DNA of 5,115 nucleotides from the NCBI GenBank assembly GCA_022822575.1, contig JAJEBJ010000095.1, forward strand, positions 1 to 5,115. Reading direction: 5' to 3'. Source of the DNA: Alphaproteobacteria bacterium. Its GTDB lineage: Bacteria > Pseudomonadota > Alphaproteobacteria > SP197. Each line of letters opens with the position of its first letter. Position 1 is the first letter of the stretch. Under the pieces are notes generated by a model. It had not been told where the DNA came from. It worked only from the letters and a program-made list of their open reading frames with translations, and did no database searches. Both the position numbers and the translations under genes were made by a program. Shown here one piece after another: positions 1 to 5,115 of this stretch.

Positions 1-295
1 CGTCTTCCGCCGGTTGCGCGATCACTTCCAGCGCAAGCCCGGGATCCAGAACATCGATCTCATGAACCTGGCGGACTTCTGCCGCAACTGCCTCTCGAAG
101 TGGTATCGGGCCGAGGCCGAGGATCGCGGCATCGCGATGTCCTACGACGAGGCGCGAGAGGTCGTCTATGGCATGCCCTATGGCGACTACAAGGAACGCC
201 ACCAGGAAAAGGCAACGCCGGAGAAGATGGCCGAGTTCGAAGCCGGTGAGAAACGCCGCGCCGCCGAAGCCGCGGCGCGCGGCGAGACGTGGTGA
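1..295 (+). CDS. DUF1244 family protein, 5' end outside the window
   Basis: This is the C-terminal part of a small protein of unknown function in the DUF1244 family. About 98 residues are visible, ending at TGA 293-295. The recognisable block is an IQNIDLMNL segment followed by FCRNCLSKWY, with two cysteines (codons 80-82 and 89-91) in a C-x-x-C arrangement. A YDEAREVVYGMPY block comes next, then a charged Ala/Glu/Arg-rich tail. The frame stays open to the left edge and reads V-F-R-R-L before the TTG at 14. In family members as I recall them, an F-R-R-L segment precedes this region, so I treat the gene as entering from the left and not as starting at that TTG. The paired cysteines could bind metal or be redox-active, but no function is established. 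There is no signal peptide or membrane segment in the visible part. It is convergent with the SDR gene, with 4 nt between the stops. Confidence 0.9.
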   Translation, partial: VFRRLRDHFQRKPGIQNIDLMNLADFCRNCLSKWYRAEAEDRGIAMSYDEAREVVYGMPYGDYKERHQEKATPEKMAEFEAGEKRRAAEAAARGETW

Positions 296-299
296 CGCA

Positions 300-1025
300 C
301 TACCAGCGCTCGACGGCGGGACGCAGATCGATCTCGTGACTCCAGGCGGTCGGATGCTGGCCGTGAAGATCGAGATAGGTGCTGGCGATGGCATCGGGAT
401 CGAGCAGCGTGTCGATGCCCCGTTCGGGGATCTCATGGGCGTGCTGCGGTCCGTTGATCTGGCCGTCGATGTTGACCAGGGCCACGTGAACGCCGGCCGG
501 TCCGAGTTCGCGTGCCATGGACTGTGCCAGGGCCCGCAGACCGAACTTGCCTACCGCGAAACCGGCAAAGTGTGACGACCCCTTGTAGCAGGCGGTCGCG
601 CCGGTGAAGATCAGCGTGCCGCTGCCCCGTTCCACCATGGCCACCGCGGCGGCGCGGCCGACCATGAAGGCGCCGAGGCAGGTGACCTGCCACTGCCGTG
701 TGAGTTCCTCTGCCTCGATGTCGAGAATCGATTTTCTGAGGAATCCGCTGGCGTTGTAGACCACGAGTGACGGTGCGCCGAGTTCGCCCGTGACCGCAGC
801 GAAGAGGCCGGCGACATCCGCCTCCCTGGTGGCATCGCAGGCAAAGGACCTGACGTGGCCGCCGGTAACCCCGGCGACGCCGGTAGCGACACGTTCCGCG
901 TGGCCGGAATCGCGCGAGGCGACGGCAACCTTCATGCCTGCTGACGAAAACTGGCGCGCCAGACCGGCGCCAAGACCTTCACCGGCACCGACGATCAGTG
1001 CCACGCCTTCGAATGAGCGGTTCAT
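300..1025 (-). CDS. Atypical short-chain dehydrogenase/reductase (SDR), catalytic Tyr replaced by Phe
   Basis: A 241-residue protein with a classical SDR Rossmann fold, predicted cytosolic. The N-terminal glycine motif is G13-x-x-x-G17-x-G19 (GAGEGLG). Asp64 in ACDAT is placed to contact adenine, and the usual NNAG is present as NASG (91-94). The catalytic positions are degenerate. The Y-x-x-x-K motif reads F156-A-V-G-K160, so only the lysine is kept. The serine region reads TGATAC (141-146) with no Ser at the expected place, and the V-N-x-x-G asparagine appears to be Thr115. The C-terminus (AWSHEIDLRPAVERW) and the ALAQSMARELGP helix match an SDR subfamily that, as I recall, lacks the usual active-site Tyr (the SDR_c10 type), so this is probably a subfamily trait and not damage. 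The NAD(P) cofactor and the substrate cannot be read from the sequence. The ATG at 1025 is supported by an AAGGAA Shine-Dalgarno sequence. It lies 47 nt downstream of the acyl-CoA ligase on the same strand and is probably co-transcribed with it. Confidence 0.9.
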   Translation of the reverse strand: MNRSFEGVALIVGAGEGLGAGLARQFSSAGMKVAVASRDSGHAERVATGVAGVTGGHVRSFACDATREADVAGLFAAVTGELGAPSLVVYNASGFLRKSILDIEAEELTRQWQVTCLGAFMVGRAAAVAMVERGSGTLIFTGATACYKGSSHFAGFAVGKFGLRALAQSMARELGPAGVHVALVNIDGQINGPQHAHEIPERGIDTLLDPDAIASTYLDLHGQHPTAWSHEIDLRPAVERW

Positions 1026-1032
1026 AAACGTG

Positions 1033-1038
1033 TTCCTT
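1033..1038 (-). promoter_or_regulatory. Ribosome binding site of the SDR gene
   Basis: The minus strand reads AAGGAA here, with 7 nt (1026-1032) before the ATG at 1025-1023. The position supports this ATG. It lies in the 47-nt gap after the ligase stop, so the SDR has its own ribosome entry and does not depend on translational coupling. Confidence 0.65.
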
Positions 1039-1072
1039 CTTCAGGGATGGAAGAGATCAGCCGCAACCGGCA

Positions 1073-2839
1073 TCACCCGTAGAGGGCATCGAGACGGGCG
1101 CTGAAGCGCTCGCGGACGACATGACGGCGGATCTTGAGGGTTGGGGTCATCAACCTGTTCTCCACCGTGAAGGGTTCCGGCGCCACCATGATGCGCCTGA
1201 CCTTCTCGATGGGCGAGAGGTTCGCGTTGGCACGGTCCACGGCCTCCTTGACGGCGGTGTCGAGGGCGTCGTGGCCGGCAAGGCTGGCGAGATCGGCATC
1301 AAGGCCCCTTTCGCGGGCGAACCCGGCGAGCCAGGTCTCATCGGGCACCACGAGAGCCACGAGATGGGGCCGCCGGTCGCCGTCCACCATGCACTGGGCG
1401 ATCTCCGGCTCCAGGTTGAGGATGCCTTCCACCCGCTGTGGCGCGATGTTGTCACCCCCGGAATTGACGATGATGTCCTTCTTGCGGTCGGTGATGGTGA
1501 GGAAGCCGTCATCGTCGAATTCACCGATATCGCCGGTATGGAGCCAGCCATCCTTCAGCACCTCGCTGGTGGCTTGCGGGTTGTTCCAGTACCCGTCCAT
1601 GAGGAGGCCTCCGGCAACGAGAATCTCGCCGTCATCGGCAATCCGGACATCGACTTCCGGGAGCGGTCTTCCCACGCTCGCCATCTTGGTGTGTTCGGGA
1701 AGATTGCAGGAAACAACCGGTGCGGCCTCGGTCTGGCCATAACCCTGGAGAAGCGTGAGACCGAGAGCCGAAAAGAACGTTCCGACATCCGGATTGAGGG
1801 CGGCGCCTCCCGAAACCATGGCCGTGAGGCGGCCGCCGAAACGGGCGCGCACCTTGTCGCGGACGAGCTTGTCGAGCACGCGGTCCTGGAGACGTTCGAA
1901 CAGACCCAGCGACTCACCCCTGAAGCGCCGGCTTCCCAGTTCGACGGCCTTCTCGAAGAGTCGTTTCTTCATGCCGCCCTGGCGGGTTACGCCGGCGAGA
2001 ATGCGCTGACGCATCACCTCGTAGAGCCTCGGGACGCAGGTCATGATGGTGGGCCGCGCCTCGGGCATGTTGGTGATGAGCGTGTCGACGCCTTCGGCGT
2101 AGCGGATCTCCGCACCGATCGAGATCGGGAAGAAGAAGCCGGCGGTGTGCTCATAGGCATGCGAGAGCGGCAGGAAGGAAAGAAAGGTGTCCAGCTTCGA
2201 AAGCATGGGCCTGACGCCCAGCCAGATGCTCTTGAGGTTCGACAAGAGGGCGTGGTGGGAGAGAATGACCCCCTTGGGGAGGCCCCCTGTTCCCGACGTG
2301 TAGATCAGGCACGACGTGTGCTTGCGCTCGATGGCGGCGATTCGCGACTCCACCTCGGCCGTATCGTCGGCCGAGGCATCGGACCATGGAATCACCCTGA
2401 TGTCGCCGGTGGCCGTGACGGTGTCCATGGCGATGACGCAGGCGACATCCGCGGCGGCAGCGGCGGGAAGGAATGTACTGGCCAGCCCTTCACCGGAGAC
2501 GAACGCCATTGTCGCACCGCTGTCCTTCATGACGTGTTCGTGCAGTTCGCGGGTGTAGGTCGTGTAGGCGGGAACGGTGATGCCGCCTGCCGCCATGACG
2601 GCAAGATCGGCAATTGCCCATTCCGGCCGGTTCTCCGACGCCAGGACGACCCGGTCACCCGGCTGCAGCCCGAGGGCCACCAGTCCGGCAGCAAGCCTGC
2701 GCACGTCTTCTGCGACATTCTCCCAGTTTCTCGGGCGCCATGTGCCGTCTTCCTTGGCCCACAGGAAGGGACGGCCGGCACATTGCCCGGCCATGTCGAA
2801 GAACATGGAAGGGATGCTGGTCCAGCTGTCGTACTGCAT
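1073..2839 (-). CDS. AMP-forming long-chain-type acyl-CoA ligase (fatty acid--CoA ligase)
   Basis: An ANL-superfamily adenylating enzyme that activates a carboxylic acid with ATP to an acyl-AMP and transfers it to CoA. The overall layout resembles long-chain fatty acyl-CoA synthetases of the FAA1/FadD15 group (COG1022). From the ATG at 2839 it has 588 residues, a usual length. Motifs in that numbering: phosphate loop YTSGTGGLPKG (180-190), where the second Thr of the common TSGTTG is Gly; GYGQTEAAP (about 366-374); TGD (435-437) with hinge DRKKD (451-455); a GGDNIAP block (461-467); and the C-terminal catalytic Lys569 in PTLKIRRHV. There is no signal peptide or clear membrane segment, so it is cytosolic or peripherally membrane-bound. 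An in-frame ATG at 2851 would add four residues (MEAT), but only the 2839 ATG has a well-placed GGAGG. It is the first gene of the leftward unit, with the SDR 47 nt downstream. The exact chain-length preference cannot be read from the sequence. Confidence 0.92.
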   Translation of the reverse strand: MQYDSWTSIPSMFFDMAGQCAGRPFLWAKEDGTWRPRNWENVAEDVRRLAAGLVALGLQPGDRVVLASENRPEWAIADLAVMAAGGITVPAYTTYTRELHEHVMKDSGATMAFVSGEGLASTFLPAAAAADVACVIAMDTVTATGDIRVIPWSDASADDTAEVESRIAAIERKHTSCLIYTSGTGGLPKGVILSHHALLSNLKSIWLGVRPMLSKLDTFLSFLPLSHAYEHTAGFFFPISIGAEIRYAEGVDTLITNMPEARPTIMTCVPRLYEVMRQRILAGVTRQGGMKKRLFEKAVELGSRRFRGESLGLFERLQDRVLDKLVRDKVRARFGGRLTAMVSGGAALNPDVGTFFSALGLTLLQGYGQTEAAPVVSCNLPEHTKMASVGRPLPEVDVRIADDGEILVAGGLLMDGYWNNPQATSEVLKDGWLHTGDIGEFDDDGFLTITDRKKDIIVNSGGDNIAPQRVEGILNLEPEIAQCMVDGDRRPHLVALVVPDETWLAGFARERGLDADLASLAGHDALDTAVKEAVDRANANLSPIEKVRRIMVAPEPFTVENRLMTPTLKIRRHVVRERFSARLDALYG

Positions 2840-2844
2840 TGTCG

Positions 2845-2849
2845 CCTCC
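2845..2849 (-). promoter_or_regulatory. Ribosome binding site that decides the ligase start
   Basis: The minus strand reads GGAGG, followed by 5 nt (CGACA) and then ATG at 2839-2837. The upstream in-frame ATG at 2851-2849 overlaps this motif, and nothing purine-rich precedes it at a useful distance. The shorter 588-residue protein is therefore preferred. Confidence 0.65.
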
Positions 2850-2869
2850 ATCCGTCAGGACAGGCAGGG

Positions 2870-2899
2870 ATCATACTGATGCCGGTGAGGAACCGCCAA
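2870..2899 (-). promoter_or_regulatory. Candidate sigma-70-type promoter for the ligase-SDR unit
   Basis: On the minus strand TTGGCG (2899-2894; 4 of 6 matches to TTGACA) is followed by an 18-nt spacer and TATGAT (2875-2870; 5 of 6 matches to TATAAT). Transcription would start near 2863, giving a leader of about two dozen nucleotides that still contains the GGAGG site before ATG 2839. Such a start would also lie just upstream of the 2851 ATG. The placement is good, but this is consensus matching by eye in GC-rich DNA. Confidence 0.4.
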
Positions 2900-2934
2900 G
2901 GACATCGACCGGTTGCCCTGCGCCGGCAATGACG

Positions 2935-2963
2935 TTGTCAGGCGAGGCTCCGGGGGATATGGA
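2935..2963 (+). promoter_or_regulatory. Weak candidate promoter for the peptidase-kinase unit
   Basis: TTGTCA (2935-2940; 5 of 6 matches to TTGACA) is followed by a 17-nt spacer and TATGGA (2958-2963; 3 of 6 matches to TATAAT). A start near 2970 would leave a leader of roughly 15-25 nt before the peptidase start. The -10 match is poor. This is the best rightward candidate in the 132-nt divergent region, but it could be chance. Confidence 0.25.
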
Positions 2964-2978
2964 TGGCTGCCGCAACCT

Positions 2979-2983
2979 GAGGG
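2979..2983 (+). promoter_or_regulatory. Ribosome binding site bearing on the peptidase start
   Basis: GAGGG ends directly against the ATG at 2984, too close to serve it, but sits 9 nt from the in-frame GTG at 2993. The stretch 2970-2979, where a site for the ATG should lie, is pyrimidine-mixed with no Shine-Dalgarno match. This argues for GTG 2993 as the true start. Confidence 0.5.
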
Positions 2984-2992
2984 ATGCAAGGC

Positions 2993-4765
2993 GTGATCGA
3001 GGCATCCACTCTCCCCCGCTGGGATCTCTCGGATCTCTATACCGGACCGGATGATCCAGAAATTGCCGCAACCCTCGAGGAGCTTTCCGGGGAGGCGGAG
3101 GCGTTCGCCAGGGACTACCGGGGGCGTCTTTCCGGGCTGTCGACGCAGGCCTTCGGCGATCTCATCGAGCGATACGCGGCTCTCGTCGAGGGCATGGGCC
3201 GCGTCGAGAGCTATGCCGACCTGCTGTTTGCCGTCAACAGGAACGATGCCGGTGTCGCCAGATTCCATCAGATGGTCCGGGAACGGCTGACGGAGGCCAA
3301 CACGGCGCTCGTCTTTCTGGGACTGGACATCAACAGGCTTGACGAGGAGGCGGTGAAGCGACTGCTCGGCGATCCGAAGATCGCGCGCTACCGGACCTGG
3401 CTCGAGGCCCTGCGCAGCTTCAGGCCGCATCAGCTCTCCGACGAGGCCGAGGCGATGCTGAACGAACTCGCCGTCGTGCAGAGTGGCGCCTGGGTGCGTC
3501 TCTTCGATCAGACCATCGCCGCCCTCACATTCTCGATCGATGGCGAGGAATTGTCGGAGGCAGAGGCGCTTGACCGCCTGTCGTGGGCCGACGCCGGGGT
3601 CAGGCAACGCACGGCGCAGGAACTCGCCCGCGTCTTCCGACAGAACACCAGGCTCTTTTCCCACATCACCAACACGCTCGCGAAGACGAAGGCGATCGAA
3701 GACGGCTGGAGGTCGTTCGCCCGGCCGATCTCCTCGCGCAACGTCGCCAACCTGATCGAGGATGAGACCGTCGATGCCCTCATCGGCGCCGTGCGAGAGG
3801 CCTATCCGCGACTTTCGCACCGTTACTATGCTCTCAAGGCCGGCTGGTTCGGCTGTGACACGCTCGCCTGGTGGGACCGGAATGCGCCCGTGCCCGGCAT
3901 GGATGAGCCTTCTTACGGGTGGGACGAGGCCCGCGACATCGTGCTCGACGCCTTCGGTGAATTCTCGCCCCGCATGGCCGGTATCGCGGCGGACTTCTTC
4001 GGCAAGCGGTGGATCGACGCCCCTGTCCTGCCGGGAAAGGACGGCGGGGCGTTTTCCCACCCGACCGTCCCCGCAGTTCATCCTTTCGTCCTTCTCAACT
4101 ACCAGGGCCGGACTCGCGACGTGATGACGCTGGCCCACGAACTCGGCCACGGCGTCCATCAGGTTCTGGCTGCACCCCAGGGCCCGCTGCTGGCCCCGAC
4201 ACCCCTGACACTCGCCGAGACGGCTTCGGTGTTCGGCGAACAGCTCGCCTTCCGCCATCTCCTCGAGCGCGAGGACGATCCCCGGATCCGCAGGAGAATA
4301 CTCGCCGGCAAGGTGGAGGACATGCTGAACACGGTGGTGCGGCAGATCGCGTTCTGCGACTTCGAGATGCGGCTCCATGACGCCCGGGCGGAAGGCGAAC
4401 TCACCCCTGACGAGATCGGTGAGCTGTGGATGGCCACGCAGCGCGAGAGCCTGGGACCTGCCGTGCGTCTTGACGACGACTACCGCAGTTTCTGGTGCTA
4501 TATTCCACACTTCATCCATGCTCCCTTCTACGTTTATGCCTATGCCTTCGGCGACTGTCTCGTGAACGCCCTTCATGTGCTCCATCGCCAGGGCACGACC
4601 GCCTTCGAGACAAAGTTCCTGGCCATGCTGGAAGCAGGGGGAAGCAAACATCATCGCGAACTTCTCGCACCCTTCGGACTCGATGCGACCCAAAGGGAAT
4701 TCTGGGCAGGAGGGCTCGAGACGATCAGCGACATGATCGACGAACTCGAGGCACTGGCGGCGTGA
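2993..4765 (+). CDS. pepF: M3 family zinc oligoendopeptidase (PepF type)
   Basis: A cytosolic metallopeptidase of family M3, which cleaves short peptides and typically helps recycle peptides released by other proteases. From GTG 2993 it has 590 residues; ATG 2984 would give 593. Both lie after an in-frame TGA at 2978-2980. The N-terminus has the LPRWDLSDLY opening common in this family. The long helical N-terminal part runs to about residue 330 and the catalytic domain follows. In the 593 numbering the zinc site is HELGH (385-389; bases 4136-4150), with H385, H389 and catalytic E386. The third ligand is probably E412 in LAETAS, 27 residues after H385, close to the spacing in thimet-type enzymes. 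The segment HFIHAPFYVYAYAFGD (509-524) carries the His/Tyr residues expected to bind substrate and stabilise the transition state. All key residues are intact and length is normal. There is no signal peptide. Its stop overlaps the start of an ABC1 kinase gene. Confidence 0.92.
   Translation: MIEASTLPRWDLSDLYTGPDDPEIAATLEELSGEAEAFARDYRGRLSGLSTQAFGDLIERYAALVEGMGRVESYADLLFAVNRNDAGVARFHQMVRERLTEANTALVFLGLDINRLDEEAVKRLLGDPKIARYRTWLEALRSFRPHQLSDEAEAMLNELAVVQSGAWVRLFDQTIAALTFSIDGEELSEAEALDRLSWADAGVRQRTAQELARVFRQNTRLFSHITNTLAKTKAIEDGWRSFARPISSRNVANLIEDETVDALIGAVREAYPRLSHRYYALKAGWFGCDTLAWWDRNAPVPGMDEPSYGWDEARDIVLDAFGEFSPRMAGIAADFFGKRWIDAPVLPGKDGGAFSHPTVPAVHPFVLLNYQGRTRDVMTLAHELGHGVHQVLAAPQGPLLAPTPLTLAETASVFGEQLAFRHLLEREDDPRIRRRILAGKVEDMLNTVVRQIAFCDFEMRLHDARAEGELTPDEIGELWMATQRESLGPAVRLDDDYRSFWCYIPHFIHAPFYVYAYAFGDCLVNALHVLHRQGTTAFETKFLAMLEAGGSKHHRELLAPFGLDATQREFWAGGLETISDMIDELEALAA
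4747..4751 (+). promoter_or_regulatory. Ribosome binding site for the ABC1 kinase, inside the peptidase gene
   Basis: CGAGG within the last codons of the peptidase gene lies 10 nt before the GTG at 4762. The match is moderate and the spacing slightly long. Because the start overlaps the preceding stop, re-initiation by terminating ribosomes may matter as much as this site. Confidence 0.4.
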
Positions 4766-5115
4766 CCGAGAGGGGCCTCAAGGACACCAACCGGCTGACC
4801 GGGCGGGCAGCGCGCTACGCGAAGGTCGGGGCAGCGGTCGGCCGGGTCGGCGCCCGGGCCATGACCGGGCGCGTCCTGAGGAGCGGTTCGGACAACGCCG
4901 AGATGGCGGTCAATCTCAAGAACGCGCTTGGTGGACTGAAGGGACCGCTGATGAAGGTGGCGCAGCTTCTGGCCACCATCCCCGATGTCCTGCCGCCGGA
5001 GTACGCCACGGAACTCGCCAAGCTGCAGGTCAATGCACCCGCCATGGGGTGGCCTTTCGTACGCCGGCGCATGGCCGGTGAACTTGGCGCCGACTGGCAG
5101 AAGAAGTTCACATCC
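4762..5115 (+). CDS. AarF/ABC1/UbiB family atypical kinase, N-terminal part, runs off the window
   Basis: The first 118 residues of an ABC1-family protein (also called ADCK/COQ8/UbiB), atypical protein-kinase-like ATPases. Some members support ubiquinone synthesis, while the role of many bacterial ones is unknown. Translation starts at GTG 4762, which shares bases with the peptidase TGA (4763-4765). After a basic, Ala/Gly-rich helical N-terminus comes the ABC1 hallmark region: LKGPLMKVAQLLATIPD, whose K65-V-A-Q68 corresponds to the family KxGQ motif with Ala for Gly. This is followed by LPPEYATELAKLQ and QVNAPAMGW (89-97), matching the family's QxxAP stretch. The VAIK-type lysine, catalytic loop and any C-terminal membrane helices lie beyond the window, so activity and membrane attachment cannot be judged. 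The phrasing KVAQLLATIPD...MGWPFVRRRM resembles alphaproteobacterial ABC1 proteins as I recall them. I give no ubiB symbol because a ubiquinone role is not shown. Confidence 0.88.
   Translation, partial: MTERGLKDTNRLTGRAARYAKVGAAVGRVGARAMTGRVLRSGSDNAEMAVNLKNALGGLKGPLMKVAQLLATIPDVLPPEYATELAKLQVNAPAMGWPFVRRRMAGELGADWQKKFTS

Noticed and set aside
254..284. GC-rich inverted repeat (CGCCGCGC at 254-261 and GCGCGGCG at 277-284) near the end of the DUF1244 gene, considered as a terminator.
   Set aside because: It lies inside the coding sequence of an Ala/Arg-rich tail, where such GC-only repeats arise easily, and no T-run follows on either strand.
14..295. TTG at 14 as the start of the DUF1244 gene.
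   Set aside because: The frame is open to base 1 and the preceding codons (V-F-R-R) fit the family's conserved N-terminal segment, so the gene most likely begins left of the window.
1134..1742. Further overlapping open frames of 60-200 codons on both strands inside the ligase, SDR and peptidase genes, such as this 202-codon plus-strand one.
   Set aside because: They are out-of-frame or antisense shadows of well-identified genes, rich in Arg/Ser/Pro/Ala, with no recognisable domain and no room for independent expression signals.
2913..2929. TTGCC-N7-GGCAA palindrome in the divergent intergenic region, considered as an operator.
   Set aside because: Arms of 5 bp are expected by chance about once or twice in a region this size when spacers are allowed to vary. 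It overlaps neither candidate promoter core and there is no second copy.
1121..2932. A 603-codon open frame on the plus strand, antisense to almost the whole acyl-CoA ligase.
   Set aside because: Its codons are exactly in register with the ligase codons, so it can be interrupted only where the ligase uses TTA, CTA or TCA. Those codons are rare in GC-rich genomes, so the long open frame is expected by composition. Its translation resembles no family I know, while the ligase has every expected motif.
2855..4693. A 612-codon open frame on the minus strand, antisense to the peptidase and crossing the divergent intergenic region.
   Set aside because: It has the same explanation: it is in codon register with the peptidase gene and stays open because TTA, CTA and TCA are avoided. 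The peptidase frame carries an intact zinc site and family-typical ends, and the antisense product has low-complexity, Arg/Glu/Gly-rich composition typical of a shadow frame.
4815..5111. A 98-codon minus-strand open frame at the right edge.
   Set aside because: It is antisense to the ABC1 kinase N-terminus, which has clear family motifs (KVAQ, QVNAP) and a coupled start; the antisense product has no recognisable features.

Overview
The window is a gene-dense, GC-rich stretch. Five protein-coding genes fill almost all of it, and the first and last run off the edges. Nothing in it looks mobile, repetitive or phage-derived, and I see no RNA gene or CRISPR array. The high GC content, the DUF1244 protein, the TSGTGG version of the acyl-CoA ligase phosphate loop, the GC-rich codon choice and the peptidase/ABC1-kinase pairing point to an alphaproteobacterium. 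That placement is inference from protein style, not from a marker gene.

Layout: (1) bases 1-295, plus strand, the 3' part of a DUF1244 gene. (2) bases 300-1025, minus strand, an atypical short-chain dehydrogenase (SDR) whose stop lies 4 nt from the DUF1244 stop. (3) bases 1073-2839 (possibly 2851), minus strand, a long-chain-type acyl-CoA ligase, 47 nt upstream of the SDR in the direction of transcription. (4) bases 2852-2983, a short divergent intergenic region with one good candidate promoter facing the ligase and a weaker one facing right. (5) bases 2993 (or 2984)-4765, plus strand, an M3-family zinc oligoendopeptidase of the PepF type. (6) base 4762 to the window end, plus strand, the first 118 codons of an AarF/ABC1/UbiB-family atypical kinase, whose GTG start overlaps the peptidase stop in a GTGA overlap.

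The genes form two divergent transcription units from 2852-2983. The left unit (ligase then SDR) looks like a small lipid-metabolism operon: the ligase activates a carboxylic acid to its CoA thioester, and the SDR may act on a derivative, though its catalytic Tyr is replaced by Phe. The right unit couples a cytosolic peptidase to an ABC1 kinase by stop/start overlap. The functional link between those two is not evident from the sequence.

I found no clearly undescribed system. The points most worth a second look are the catalytic-residue-poor SDR next to an acyl-CoA ligase, the translationally coupled peptidase/ABC1-kinase pair, and three start-codon calls where the Shine-Dalgarno position argues against the longest ORF.
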